NCBI RefSeq assembly: GCF_026339955.1
Contig: NZ_JAPEPW010000001.1
Span: 186,001 to 250,000, forward strand
Direction of reading: 5' to 3'
DNA from: Streptomyces sp. NBC_01549
GTDB lineage: Bacteria; Actinomycetota; Actinomycetes; Streptomycetales; Streptomycetaceae
DNA length: 64,000 nucleotides
Under the pieces are notes generated by a model. It made no database searches, was not told the origin of the DNA, and was given only the letters and a program-made list of their open reading frames with translations. Each line of letters opens with the position of its first letter. Positions within the stretch are counted from its first letter, which is position 1. The position numbers and the translations under genes were made by a program. This document shows positions 9,703 through 18,307 of the stretch, piece by piece.

Positions 9703-12018
9703 TCACAGGTACGACCCGTACGAGCTCCCGCTCTCCCCGGTACCGGTCGCGGAGGTGGTGGAGCTCGCGGTCGTGCGGGTGGAGGGCCGCGGTCGGCGGA
9801 CCTTCGAGGCACGGGTGTCCTCGCCGAGGGCGAGGCTCAGCGTCTCGGTCAACTGGACCTGGCCGCGGGCGGGCAGCGGGGTCCGGCCGCCGCCGCGCTT
9901 GCGCAGGACCGCCCCGCCCTCGGGGCTGCGCTGGACGGCGTACGGGCCGTGCGCGCGCCGCTCGATGCGTGGGCTGCGGTGGGGTTCGACGACGGCGAAC
10001 TCGTACCACTGCTTGTGTCCGTGTCCGGCGAGGTGCTCGCCGAGGACGTCGCCCTCCGCGGAGACCAGCCGCAGCACCAGGCCGAAAGGGTCCCTGCGGA
10101 CGCGGCGCTGGCGCAGCCAGGCGAGGACCGCCGCGGTGATCAGCGCGATCAGCGCGACGGCGGACACGAACGCCCACCAGTACTTCGCCCAGATGCCGGG
10201 CTCGGGTGTGACCCGCACCGAGAGCGGGGTGCGCATCAGCGTCCGGTCGTGGTCGGTGGTGTCGACGACGGTGACGGTGCCGCCGAGTCGCAGCCCGCCG
10301 TCACCGAGGCGGTCGCCGAAGAGGTCGCGGGGGGCGACTTCGACCGTGACCTTCCGGGTTCCGGACTCGCCGGGCTTCACCTGGATCTCGGCCGGGGTGA
10401 CGGTGAGCAGCCCGGCCTTGAGGTCGGCGACGGACAGCCGCAGGGTGTGCGGGGTGTCGCTGGTGTTGTGGAGGGCCAGTGTGCCGGTGACCGTGGAGCC
10501 GGGGTGGGTGTTCGCGGTGGGCAGTTCGAGCGTGGTGGTGACGGGCAGTGTTCCGGGCGCGATCTGGCCGCTCTCGCTGCGGGTGTCAGCGCTCAGCCCC
10601 GAGGCCGTCAGCGTGCCGCTCACCTTCAGCGCGCCGTCGGCGCTCTTGGGGATCTCGACGGAACCGGTGAAGGAGCCGTCGCTCGCCTTGGAGTCGGACC
10701 CCTGGCCGTCGTCGGTGAGGCGCAGCGCCTCAGGGTCGAAACCGTGGCCGGTCAGTTCACTGCTGACGCGCAGCCCCTCATAGTCACGTGCGTCCTTGAT
10801 CTCGTAGCCCTCGCGGGTCTGCAGACGCATGGTCACCGTGACCTTGTCGCCGGCCTGCGGGGACGGCGGGTCCATGGTGATGGCGCCGCGCAACTCCCCC
10901 TGCCACAGCACGCTGACGGCGACGGGCCGGGAGCGGTGGCCCTCCGGGGCCTCGGCCTTCACGCGCCAGGTGCCGGGCACCGGGTCGACGATCTTCAGGG
11001 CCTCGACGGTGCCGCTGCCGCCCGCCAGCTCGAAGCTCGACCTGCGGTACGTCCCCGTGGTGGGGACCTGATGGCCGTTGGGGTCGAGGTAGGTGATCTT
11101 CACCTGGGGGTCGCCCTTGTCGACGACGATGCTGCCCACGGTCGCCAGCGGCGAGATGCCGATCTCCACCGTGGCCGGCGGCCGCTTGCTGGGTCCCTCT
11201 TCGTGGCGCAGGCAGTGGGCGGCGGCGAAGATCTTCTCCAGCATGGGGCCGACGTCCTTCGCCCCGGAGACCTTGCCCGCGGTGGGGCGGGCGGAGGGCA
11301 GTTCGACGCAGCCCTTCTGGTATCCGCCGGCCGCGATCCGTTCGAGCTGCGCCTTGTCGGAGTCGGACCCGAAGCCGAGCGGCCAGATCTGGACGTGCTG
11401 GGCGGCGGCGTTCTCGAGCTCCTGCGTCAGCTGGCGTTCGCCCTCGTCCTTGCGGTGCGCGGGGTCGCCGTACTTGGGGGTGTCCTGGACGTCCAGCTTC
11501 CCGTCGGTGAGGAGGAACAGCACGCGGGGCCCCGACGGGTCGGTGCCGGTGGTGAGGTCGTGCACTCCCTGGCGTATCGCGCTCGGGAAGTCGGTGCCGG
11601 TGCCCTCGTTCTTCGTGCGGCTGCGCAGCTTGCCGACGCAGGCGCCGATGGTCTCGCGGCCCGCGGCGTCCAGCGTGGTCCGCGGGCACACCGGGTCCAC
11701 CGCGCGCTGGGAGTCGGACTCGGCGGCGGCGAACCCGAAGACCGTGGCGTGGGAGGACGAGGAGACGTCGCCCAGCGCGATCCGCGCGGCGGCGGCCTTC
11801 TCGGCCTTCATGTCCTCGGGTGCGAGGCTGGCGGACTCGTCCACGGCGATGGAGTAGTTGACCGCCGGGAAGGCGGGTGCGGAAGCCGCCGCCGGCACCT
11901 GATCCTGACCGGCGGATGCCAGCAGGGACACCAGCACCGCCATGCCGCCGAGCGCGTGGCCCGCGGCGCGCCGCGCCCGCCCCCTTCCTGCCTGCCGTCT
12001 TCCCGTGATGCTTCCCAC
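9703..12018 (-). CDS. Secreted/membrane von Willebrand factor A domain protein
   Basis: A protein of 771 aa. GTG start 12018 with GGGGGAC 4 nt upstream. The N-terminus is Arg-rich followed by a hydrophobic stretch (about 22-37), a Sec signal or anchor. The vWA domain starts at YSIAVDESASL; D60-x-S62-x-S64 is the MIDAS metal site, TGTDFPSAI supplies the threonine loop and FLLTDGKLD the second aspartate. Beta-rich Ig-like segments with repeated VTVT-type strands follow to about 600. A single membrane helix lies at about 612-634 before a basic cytosolic domain with an FHA-like beta character (weak call). A 70-nt gap separates it from the small membrane gene upstream. It probably displays a metal-dependent ligand-binding head outside the membrane. 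Confidence 0.87.
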   Translation of the reverse strand: MGSITGRRQAGRGRARRAAGHALGGMAVLVSLLASAGQDQVPAAASAPAFPAVNYSIAVDESASLAPEDMKAEKAAAARIALGDVSSSSHATVFGFAAAESDSQRAVDPVCPRTTLDAAGRETIGACVGKLRSRTKNEGTGTDFPSAIRQGVHDLTTGTDPSGPRVLFLLTDGKLDVQDTPKYGDPAHRKDEGERQLTQELENAAAQHVQIWPLGFGSDSDKAQLERIAAGGYQKGCVELPSARPTAGKVSGAKDVGPMLEKIFAAAHCLRHEEGPSKRPPATVEIGISPLATVGSIVVDKGDPQVKITYLDPNGHQVPTTGTYRRSSFELAGGSGTVEALKIVDPVPGTWRVKAEAPEGHRSRPVAVSVLWQGELRGAITMDPPSPQAGDKVTVTMRLQTREGYEIKDARDYEGLRVSSELTGHGFDPEALRLTDDGQGSDSKASDGSFTGSVEIPKSADGALKVSGTLTASGLSADTRSESGQIAPGTLPVTTTLELPTANTHPGSTVTGTLALHNTSDTPHTLRLSVADLKAGLLTVTPAEIQVKPGESGTRKVTVEVAPRDLFGDRLGDGGLRLGGTVTVVDTTDHDRTLMRTPLSVRVTPEPGIWAKYWWAFVSAVALIALITAAVLAWLRQRRVRRDPFGLVLRLVSAEGDVLGEHLAGHGHKQWYEFAVVEPHRSPRIERRAHGPYAVQRSPEGGAVLRKRGGGRTPLPARGQVQLTETLSLALGEDTRASKVRRPRPSTRTTASSTTSATGTGESGSSYGSYL

Positions 12019-12088
12019 GGCCGTCCCCCAGCTTCTTGGTTCGTCTCTGCGTCGAGTGCGTGCGGTGTGTCGAGTGGTGTGCCGCGTG

Positions 12089-12637
12089 TCAGCGGGCGGT
12101 CAGACTCCAGGCCAGGGCCAGCACCGTCGAAGGGGCGAGCGAGCCCACTCCCCAGCGGATGGCCCGGTACTTGGCGGACAGGATCGAGCTGACGTCCACG
12201 GCCTGGACGAGCAGCCATCCGGCGGGATCACGTCCGGCCTCGGTGACCCCGGCGGACAGCCCCGCGAGATCGCGGGGAGCCAGCAGGTCGCCGAAGAACG
12301 TCACCCCGTCCCGGCCGCGGACCGTGCGAGTACGTGGCATGAGCGCCCCGACCAGCGCGGTCACCGCGACCACCCAGAGCACACCGGCGAGGATCAGCGT
12401 CACGTCGGCGAGCCCGCGCCAGTCGAGTGGGCCGTGCCGCCCGATCAGGAACGCGGGCAGCGCCAGCGTTCCGGAGAGCAGTACGGCCGCCTTCGCGTCG
12501 GCCCGGCCGAGGTCCTCCCTGACCGTGCTCAGCAGTCGTTCGGCGATGCGCTCCCCCCGGTCGGACCCGTGCGGACCCCCGTCCTGCACGGGCCCGACCG
12601 GGTCGCAGGAGGTGCGCGCCGGGCCGTCGCCGGTCAC
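12089..12637 (-). CDS. Pycsar-effector-type small transmembrane protein
   Basis: A protein of 182 aa. The start chosen is GTG 12637, which overlaps the SPFH stop (GTGA) and has GGAGGAGGA just upstream. An amphipathic helix (ERLLSTVREDLGRADAKAA) leads into membrane helix 1 (LSGTLALPAFLI) and helix 2 (LILAGVLWVVAVTALVGAL). A middle block with VTFFGDLL follows, then the helix SSILSAKYRAIRWG and a last hydrophobic segment. The order AD-x-KA, two membrane helices, FFGD and SxxKYR-x-[IL]R matches the family once called DUF5706, now the Pycsar effector (PycTM) family. Members studied elsewhere damage the inner membrane when a pyrimidine cyclic nucleotide appears. Its place in an operon with a cyclase-like gene supports an effector role. 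Activity here is inferred. Confidence 0.82.
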   Translation of the reverse strand: MTGDGPARTSCDPVGPVQDGGPHGSDRGERIAERLLSTVREDLGRADAKAAVLLSGTLALPAFLIGRHGPLDWRGLADVTLILAGVLWVVAVTALVGALMPRTRTVRGRDGVTFFGDLLAPRDLAGLSAGVTEAGRDPAGWLLVQAVDVSSILSAKYRAIRWGVGSLAPSTVLALAWSLTAR

Positions 12638-13731
12638 CGGTCCTCCTCCGCCCAGGACCATCCGTCGTCCTGGGAGCGTGTGCGGCGGCGCGGCGGTTCG
12701 GGTTCGGCGTCCTGGGGGTCGCCCGGGTAGGGCTCTCTCGCGCGTGGTCCCCGGTCCGCCCGGGAGGGCGGTTCGTCCGCCACCCAGTCCGGAGTGAATG
12801 GCTCGTCGGCGGCCGGGGCCAGCTGCGGGGTCTCGCGGCGGGCAGGCAGCGAGCCGATGGGCCCCTGCAGGGGGTGGCGGCCCTGGTTGAGGAGGTTCAG
12901 GGCCTGTGTCTCCACGTCGTTGGACTGGATCTGACCGCTGGCGACCATGGCGAAGAGCCGGTCGACGCGTTCCTTCTCGTCCTGCCGCCCCTCCTGGCGG
13001 ATCTTCTCCAGGAAGTCCTTGGCCGCCTCCGGCTCGGCCGCCAGCATGTAGCTGAGCTGTTCCAGCTCACCGCCCTGCAGCATCTTGCGGAACCCGGCCT
13101 GATGCACCCGGGTCACCTCCGCCGAGGCGTGCGCGTCCCGGATGCCGTCCATGTGCTCGATCGTCCGGTCGTCCACCCGCAGGCGGACGTACAGCCGCAC
13201 CCGCAGGCCGAGTTCGGTGCCCAGCTCGGCCCAGCGCGCGCCGGCGCACTCCAGGGTGATGGCGCGGTCGGCCTGTTCGGCCTGGGTCACCCGGTAGGCC
13301 GACGACACCTCGCGCAGCCGCTCCAGCACCGGGGCGGTGAGCCGCTGGGCGACATCGGTGACGACCTCGGTGGCGACCAGATGGGGATCGGTCACGGTCC
13401 AGTGGATGTCCACCTCGGCCTTGAAGAAGGTGGTGCCGCCGGCGGCGGGCAGCTCCATCTGAAGTGTGGTCACAAAGGTGCCGAGCGCGATCTCGCAGAT
13501 GGTGTACGGCCGCGCCAGCGCCCGCTTGTCGACGTGCTGGACACCGGAGACGGTGACCACGCTGTAGCCGCCGTTGCGGTAGAACAGCACCGAGGCCTTC
13601 TGGGCGCTCACCTGCGGGAACCCGCCGGTCGGCGTGTACTCCCGCAGGAACGGGCCCGCGGGCCCCGCGGCCGCCTTCCGAGCCCTCAGCCGCTCCCTCG
13701 CCTTCGCCCTCGCGTCCTGGTCCTCAGCCAT
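12634..13731 (-). CDS. SPFH/band-7-like protein without a membrane segment
   Basis: A protein of 365 aa. ATG 13731 is preceded by GGAGGAC, and the frame overlaps the upstream NTPase gene by 8 nt. After a basic N-terminus, residues about 45-200 have the SPFH pattern: VTVSGVQHVDK, a buried strand pair with EVDIHWTVTDPH, then EVVTDVAQRLTAPVLERLREV and a charged helix. Residues 205-280 (ASAEVTRVHQAGFRKML, MVASGQIQ) are helical. The C-terminal 80 residues are Pro/Arg/Asp-rich and look disordered. No hydrophobic anchor is visible, so any membrane contact would be peripheral. SPFH proteins oligomerise into membrane-associated rings, and that would fit with the neighbouring membrane effector. The fold call is by pattern only. 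Confidence 0.68.
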   Translation of the reverse strand: MAEDQDARAKARERLRARKAAAGPAGPFLREYTPTGGFPQVSAQKASVLFYRNGGYSVVTVSGVQHVDKRALARPYTICEIALGTFVTTLQMELPAAGGTTFFKAEVDIHWTVTDPHLVATEVVTDVAQRLTAPVLERLREVSSAYRVTQAEQADRAITLECAGARWAELGTELGLRVRLYVRLRVDDRTIEHMDGIRDAHASAEVTRVHQAGFRKMLQGGELEQLSYMLAAEPEAAKDFLEKIRQEGRQDEKERVDRLFAMVASGQIQSNDVETQALNLLNQGRHPLQGPIGSLPARRETPQLAPAADEPFTPDWVADEPPSRADRGPRAREPYPGDPQDAEPEPPRRRTRSQDDGWSWAEEDR

Positions 13732-16234
13732 GGCTGTCCTCCTCGCCCGTCCTCTCCTTCGGCGGGACGGCGAGCCACCACAGGGAGCGCGCCTGCGCGT
13801 CGGGGAGCGGATTCTCCGGATCGTTCATCATTCGGCGCAGCAGCCAGTCCAGCCGCCGTCGGTCGTTCTCCTTGGTCACCAGCGCGGGCAGCAGGGCCGC
13901 CAGCCCCGGCCGGGTCCCTTCGGTGCCGTCCTTGCGCACCCCCGAACGCAGCAGGGACTCCAGCGCGTCCAGAGCCACGTCCTTCGACCGCGCCGTGCTC
14001 AGTGCGCTCCACATCAAGTCGGCCGTGGGGAGCACGAGTTCGGGACGGATGACGGCGAGGGCGAGCGGCAGCGGCCAGTCGGGGCGGTCCGCCAGCGGGG
14101 AGTCGGGCTCGTCGGGCAGCACCTCGTCCACCGAGGTGAGGGCGAGCCGGACGGTGGTCACCAGACCGAGGTCCTGGTACGCCTCGCGCTTGTGGTGGGT
14201 CCAGTCGGCCATCCGCCGCAGCACCGTGGCGCCGTCCGGGAGCGCCAGCAGCCGTACGGCGTTGAACGAGGCGACCGCCAGATGCTCCCCGTCGTCGCGG
14301 ACCCCGATCCGGGCCAGGGCGTCCAGGGCGTCGTCCGTCGTGTCCGCGGCGTTCCCGTACCCCAGTGCCATCGCCGCGGTCCAGCGCAGCGACTTCGTCC
14401 CGTACCTGCTCCAGTCGTCGACCAGTTTGAGCACCGCCTTGCGGTGCGACGCGTGACCGGCCGCCTGGTCCAGCGTGGTGGCCGCGAAGATCCTCCGGCG
14501 GGGCGTGGCCGCCTCGGCGAGCGGCCTGATCAGCTCCGCGTATCCGTGGTCGAAGTCCCGTGCGCACAGCTCCCCGGCGGCCACCGCGGCGCGCATCCAC
14601 ACCTGGGGGCGCGGATCGTCGGCGAGCAGCCGCAGCCAGCGCACGATCGGCGCCCGGACGGGGAAGTGCCGGTCCCAGATCTCGGTCAGCACCGCGGAGG
14701 GCAGCGCGGAACCCCGGTACCAGATCAGCCGGGCCGGGACCTCGGTGCCGGCCACCTCGATCCGGCCGTCGGTCAGTTCGGCGCGTGAGAGCGCGAGATC
14801 GGCTTCCGGGTCGTCGCAGAACAGAGGGCGGGCCGGGGTGTGGTCCGGATCGCACTGTACGGACAGCTCCCAGGTCAGCAGATGGGCGGCGGCGGCCACG
14901 GCGCTGTGCGAGGCCCCGCCCAGTACGGCGAGGGCGATACGGAACGCCACCGGGTGGAACAGGGCCGCCGTACCCGGCCGGCCCGCGCCGCCCTCCGGCT
15001 CGGCGGGAGGCGCCGTCAGCGCCCGGTCCACTCCGGCGAACCACTCCTGGGCCTGGTCGGCGGCGAGGCTCCGGCAACCGGCCAGCAGTTCGTCCCGGGA
15101 GACCTCCCCCAGTTGGTGTCCGGCCAGCAGCGAGGCGAGCAACTCGGCCTCGGCGGGGCGCAGATCCTTCAGCCCGACCGCGTCCTTGACGTCCTGGCGG
15201 AGCGCCAGTTCCTCCGCCCCGGCGAGCAGGTCCTCCAGCCGGACACCGCCGTCCGGGGCGGCGGCGACATGCTCCTCCAGCCGCTCCCGTAACCGGGTGG
15301 TGAGCAGTTCCTGGGTGGGCGCGGGCGGGCAGAGCCTGCCGTACCGGCCGGCCAGCAGCGGGTTCGCCGCCGACCCGACCGTGACGACGACCACCGCGTA
15401 CGCCTCGCACCCGGCCAGGGCCGCGGCGAGCCCGTCCAGATCCATCTCGTCCGGGGGCGGCGCGACGGGTCCGGTGAGGGGGAGTTCCAGCAGGTACCCG
15501 GTGCCGCGCCGTGCCTCCTCGCTCTCGCCGGCCAGGGAGCGCGTCAACTGCCGTACCCCGCCGTCCGGATCGACCCGGCGCACCCGGGATCCGGCCACGG
15601 GCTCCGTGCCCGTGGCGTCCGCCGCGGGGCCGGTGACCTCGTCAAGGAGCGAGAGCGCGGTGCTGGTGCGTCCGGTGCCGGGGGCGGCGCCGAGCACCAG
15701 CAGCCGACGCGTGTTGAGGGCCTTGCGCAGCTGTACGTATCCCTGCGGTTCCACGTGGACGCGGCGGAGCCTGCGCAGTTCCTCGTCGGGCACGGGGCCG
15801 CCGCGCATCCCCGCGCCGGAGTGGCGGGCGTCCATCCGCAGATGGATGTCGCCGATGTGGGCGCTCTGGAAGAACGAGCGGTCGAAGCTGTTCAGGTCCC
15901 GGCCGGTGTCGAACAGCATCCGGGTGGCGCGGCGGGCCCGCGAGGCGGCGGCGAGGTCGGTGGTCCCGTCCTCGCCCTGCTCCTCGGCGAGCGGGTCGCG
16001 GGTGTGCTCCTTGAACCGCCCCGCGGCGCGCTCGTGTTCCGCCATCTGGTCCTGCTCGACGTCGCCCCCTTCCGGGGCGTCGTTCCCGGCGGCGACCTCG
16101 TCGCCGTCGGCCTTGTCCCCGTCGGCACGGGGCGGTTCGTTCCTGGCCCTCCCGTCGGCCTCGGGCGAACGGGCCTCGGCCCCCTTCTGGGGTGCGGGCT
16201 CGGCGGCGCCGCCCGCCTGCTGATCGTCGGTCAC
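13724..16234 (-). CDS. NLR-like protein: short signalling motif, degenerate P-loop NTPase, HEAT-like tail
   Basis: A protein of 836 aa. GTG start 16234 with GGAAGG upstream, 5 nt after the cyclase-like stop. Residues 1-95 are acidic and disordered. Residues 120-130 read SFFQSAHIGDI, a motif shared with the C-terminus of the adjacent cyclase-like protein. A nucleotide-binding core begins at RRLLVLGAAPGTGRTST (177-193). Its Walker A has Arg in place of Lys and Ala at the first Gly, so catalysis is doubtful. AVVVVTVGSAAN may be the Walker B strand. Residues 430-830 are helical pairs such as VWMRAAVAAGELCARDF and SLRWTAAMALGYG, resembling HEAT repeats. The order motif, NTPase, repeats is that of bacterial NLR/STAND sensors. 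The family assignment is tentative. Confidence 0.72.
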   Translation of the reverse strand: MTDDQQAGGAAEPAPQKGAEARSPEADGRARNEPPRADGDKADGDEVAAGNDAPEGGDVEQDQMAEHERAAGRFKEHTRDPLAEEQGEDGTTDLAAASRARRATRMLFDTGRDLNSFDRSFFQSAHIGDIHLRMDARHSGAGMRGGPVPDEELRRLRRVHVEPQGYVQLRKALNTRRLLVLGAAPGTGRTSTALSLLDEVTGPAADATGTEPVAGSRVRRVDPDGGVRQLTRSLAGESEEARRGTGYLLELPLTGPVAPPPDEMDLDGLAAALAGCEAYAVVVVTVGSAANPLLAGRYGRLCPPAPTQELLTTRLRERLEEHVAAAPDGGVRLEDLLAGAEELALRQDVKDAVGLKDLRPAEAELLASLLAGHQLGEVSRDELLAGCRSLAADQAQEWFAGVDRALTAPPAEPEGGAGRPGTAALFHPVAFRIALAVLGGASHSAVAAAAHLLTWELSVQCDPDHTPARPLFCDDPEADLALSRAELTDGRIEVAGTEVPARLIWYRGSALPSAVLTEIWDRHFPVRAPIVRWLRLLADDPRPQVWMRAAVAAGELCARDFDHGYAELIRPLAEAATPRRRIFAATTLDQAAGHASHRKAVLKLVDDWSRYGTKSLRWTAAMALGYGNAADTTDDALDALARIGVRDDGEHLAVASFNAVRLLALPDGATVLRRMADWTHHKREAYQDLGLVTTVRLALTSVDEVLPDEPDSPLADRPDWPLPLALAVIRPELVLPTADLMWSALSTARSKDVALDALESLLRSGVRKDGTEGTRPGLAALLPALVTKENDRRRLDWLLRRMMNDPENPLPDAQARSLWWLAVPPKERTGEEDSHG

Positions 16235-16239
16235 TGCGA

Positions 16240-17103
16240 TCAGCCCTTCCGTCGGCCGGCGTCGCCGGTGATCCGCCCGATGTGCACGGGCTGCTGGTAG
16301 ACGTTGTCGTGGTGCTGCGACATGTCGCCGTGGACGGTGTACCGGGCACCGGGGGCGTCGGCCGGGTCGTCACCCTTGGCGTCCTGGAAGTCCGAGAACT
16401 CCTGGACTTCCTGGACTTCCTCGACGTCATCGGCGTGACCGGCGGCCGTGTCCGCGGTGGGTGGCGGATCACCGGCCGGTGCGGCAGGAGGTACCGGTGC
16501 GGCGGGGATCTCCGGAGCGGGCCGACCGGGAAGGTGGAACCAGGCGGTGACCTCGCCCTCCTTGAGCTCCAGGCGGGCGGAGGAGTAGTGCGCGGGCTCG
16601 ATGAACTTGCCGCCGCTGCTGACCACGTCCTCGTACAGCGACTGGGAGGTCACCAGCACGAGATCGGCCCGCTCGGCGTCCAGCAGCCGCCGGGCGAGGG
16701 GAGCGTCGGCCAGTCGGCAGGCGAGGTCCACCGCGCGCCCGCTGATGCCCCGGACGTCGTGCCGGACAGGCCCGACGTGCATGCCCACCCGAAGCCCCAG
16801 GGGGACGCACAGGCCGCGGTTCTCGTCCCGCAGCGTCTCGTGCACCTCGATCATCCACAGGCCGAGCAGCCGGGTCACCGCGATCCGGCCAGCCACCGAC
16901 AGCAGCACACCGTCGCCCCGGTCCTCCATGTGTACGGCGTCCCGCGCCACCTTGGCGTGGGTGAAAGCCGTTTCCAGCACCCGGTAGATCCGCTCGCGCA
17001 TGCGCTGCTTGTCGACGTCGTCGTACTCCCCGGAACGCCGGGCGTCGACGCTGATCACCAACTCGTAGCGTGCTTCGGTGAGATCCATCGCGCCGTGGTC
17101 CAC
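16240..17103 (-). CDS. Class III nucleotide-cyclase-like protein with C-terminal signalling motif
   Basis: A protein of 287 aa. I chose GTG 17103 because AAGGGGG lies 5 nt upstream; ATG 17088 is the alternative. The catalytic fold is recognisable: YELVISVDARRSG supplies the first metal aspartate (D20), MEDRGDGVLL the GDG loop with the second (D64), and RVGMHVGPV the central strand. GRAVDLACRL occupies the place of the usual N-x-x-x-R pair, with Asp for Asn and the transition-state Arg kept (R130). The base-selecting pair looks like Glu/Asp, neither the adenylyl (Lys/Asp) nor the guanylyl (Glu/Cys) set. A Pro-rich acidic linker follows. The last 20 residues contain VYQQPVHIGRI (268-278), matching the next protein. 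It heads the operon. The product nucleotide is unknown. Confidence 0.75.
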   Translation of the reverse strand: MDHGAMDLTEARYELVISVDARRSGEYDDVDKQRMRERIYRVLETAFTHAKVARDAVHMEDRGDGVLLSVAGRIAVTRLLGLWMIEVHETLRDENRGLCVPLGLRVGMHVGPVRHDVRGISGRAVDLACRLADAPLARRLLDAERADLVLVTSQSLYEDVVSSGGKFIEPAHYSSARLELKEGEVTAWFHLPGRPAPEIPAAPVPPAAPAGDPPPTADTAAGHADDVEEVQEVQEFSDFQDAKGDDPADAPGARYTVHGDMSQHHDNVYQQPVHIGRITGDAGRRKG

Positions 17104-17198
17104 CCGTGCCCCCTTGTTCTCTCCACTTGCCGTCCCCCTCAGCGTCGGGCCCGGGACGAAGGCCGTCTGTAGCCGTTTACACACGACAAGGCGTGGGT

Positions 17199-17915
17199 TT
17201 ACTCCTGATGGCCGTCCGCGAGGAGGGCGAGCAGTTCGGGGTCGAGGATTTCCACCATCCGGTTGCCGGTACGCACGACCTGCTGTGTCCGCAGCAGCTT
17301 CAGTGCCTTGGCGACGGCTTCCCGGGTCGCACCGATGGTGGCGGCCAGCTCGTCCTGGGCCAGTTGGACGACGATGCCGGCATCGGCGTGTGTGGCGCCC
17401 GGTGCAGCCGGGTTGTAGGGGCCGGACGGCTCGGCTCTCGACAGTTCGGTGAGCCGACTGGCCAGCCGTTGCAGCACGGTGAGCGAGGCGAGCGCGGACC
17501 GCTCCTGGTCGGCGCTGCGCAGCCGGAAGGTGAGCTGGCGTATCACCAGACCGCTGACGCGGGGGTGCAGGGCGAGGAAACGGCGGAAGGCGTCCCCGGA
17601 TATGACCTGGACCTCGGTCGGACCCAGCGCGCGTACGGTGGCGCTGCGGGGATGCGGGTCCAGGGCCGCCATCTCGCCGAGCAGTTCACCGGGACCGCGC
17701 AGACCGAGTATCAGCCGGGTGGCACCCCGGTCCGTCGCCACGGAGACGGTCACCCAGCCCTGAATGACGATCAGGACGTGACTGGACCGGTCGCCCTCCG
17801 TCAGAAGATGGGCATCGGCCGCATAGTTCTTCCGGCTGCCGAGAGCCATCACGCTCTCGCGCTCCTGAGCGGTCAGAGCGCGCGCGAAAGCCAGCTCATT
17901 GCCGAGCAGCCCCAT
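17199..17915 (-). CDS. Crp/Fnr-family transcriptional regulator
   Basis: A protein of 238 aa from ATG 17915; the open frame reaches further upstream and ATG 17984 is also possible. The N-terminal beta-roll runs from about residue 30 to 130. Its phosphate-binding cassette reads GELLGEMAALDPHPRSATV, keeping the Gly-Glu and Arg-Ser pairs that hold the cyclic phosphate in CRP. A long dimer helix follows. The C-terminal winged helix contains the recognition segment GATREAVAKALKLL (about 195-208). It lies on the same strand directly upstream of the cyclase-like gene, 95 nt away, so it may sense the nucleotide made by that operon or control it. That link is inference; many actinobacterial Crp proteins act elsewhere. 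Confidence 0.85.
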   Translation of the reverse strand: MGLLGNELAFARALTAQERESVMALGSRKNYAADAHLLTEGDRSSHVLIVIQGWVTVSVATDRGATRLILGLRGPGELLGEMAALDPHPRSATVRALGPTEVQVISGDAFRRFLALHPRVSGLVIRQLTFRLRSADQERSALASLTVLQRLASRLTELSRAEPSGPYNPAAPGATHADAGIVVQLAQDELAATIGATREAVAKALKLLRTQQVVRTGNRMVEILDPELLALLADGHQE

Positions 17916-18307
17916 GGCCACGCCCCCCGCCGCAATCGTGCCGCCTGACTTTTCAGAGGCGTTGATGGTGACAGAGCGAGGCATTGAGACGAGCGAATTA
18001 CGCCAGATCGGCAGTACTGGCCGGTAAGTGCCGAAGTGCCAGGTGGGTCGCCCGGGGGAGGCCGCCCCTCGTGACGCCCCCACGGCCGTGACCGCGGCCG
18101 AACCGTCGGTCCCGGCTCCCGCCCCACCGACGACTTTGAGGTCAGGACCGGTACGCGAACGGCCGGCCCCCACGATGCGGGGACCGGCCGGAGCGGCGGA
18201 CTTGGCGAAAAATCAGGTTTCCGCCGCCAAAGGGGTGGTGGCGAGGTGGTGGCGGAGTGAGGGGACGGTGTCGGCGTCTTCGAGCGTCACACCGGTCGGC
18301 CGAAGGC
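17916..18307. other. Intergenic region upstream of the Crp-type gene
   Basis: About 390 nt without a convincing gene. The part near 17940-18010 is less GC-rich than its surroundings and may hold the promoter of the Crp gene. The part near 18160-18190 holds a strong hairpin. No operator could be identified with confidence. Confidence 0.5.
18161..18189 (-). terminator. GC-rich hairpin, possible terminator
   Basis: GGCCGGCCCCC pairs with GGGGACCGGCC around a 7-nt loop, with one mismatch. It lies about 120 nt past the stop of the CBM2 gene and has no T-run, so it could also simply be a structured leader. Confidence 0.35.
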
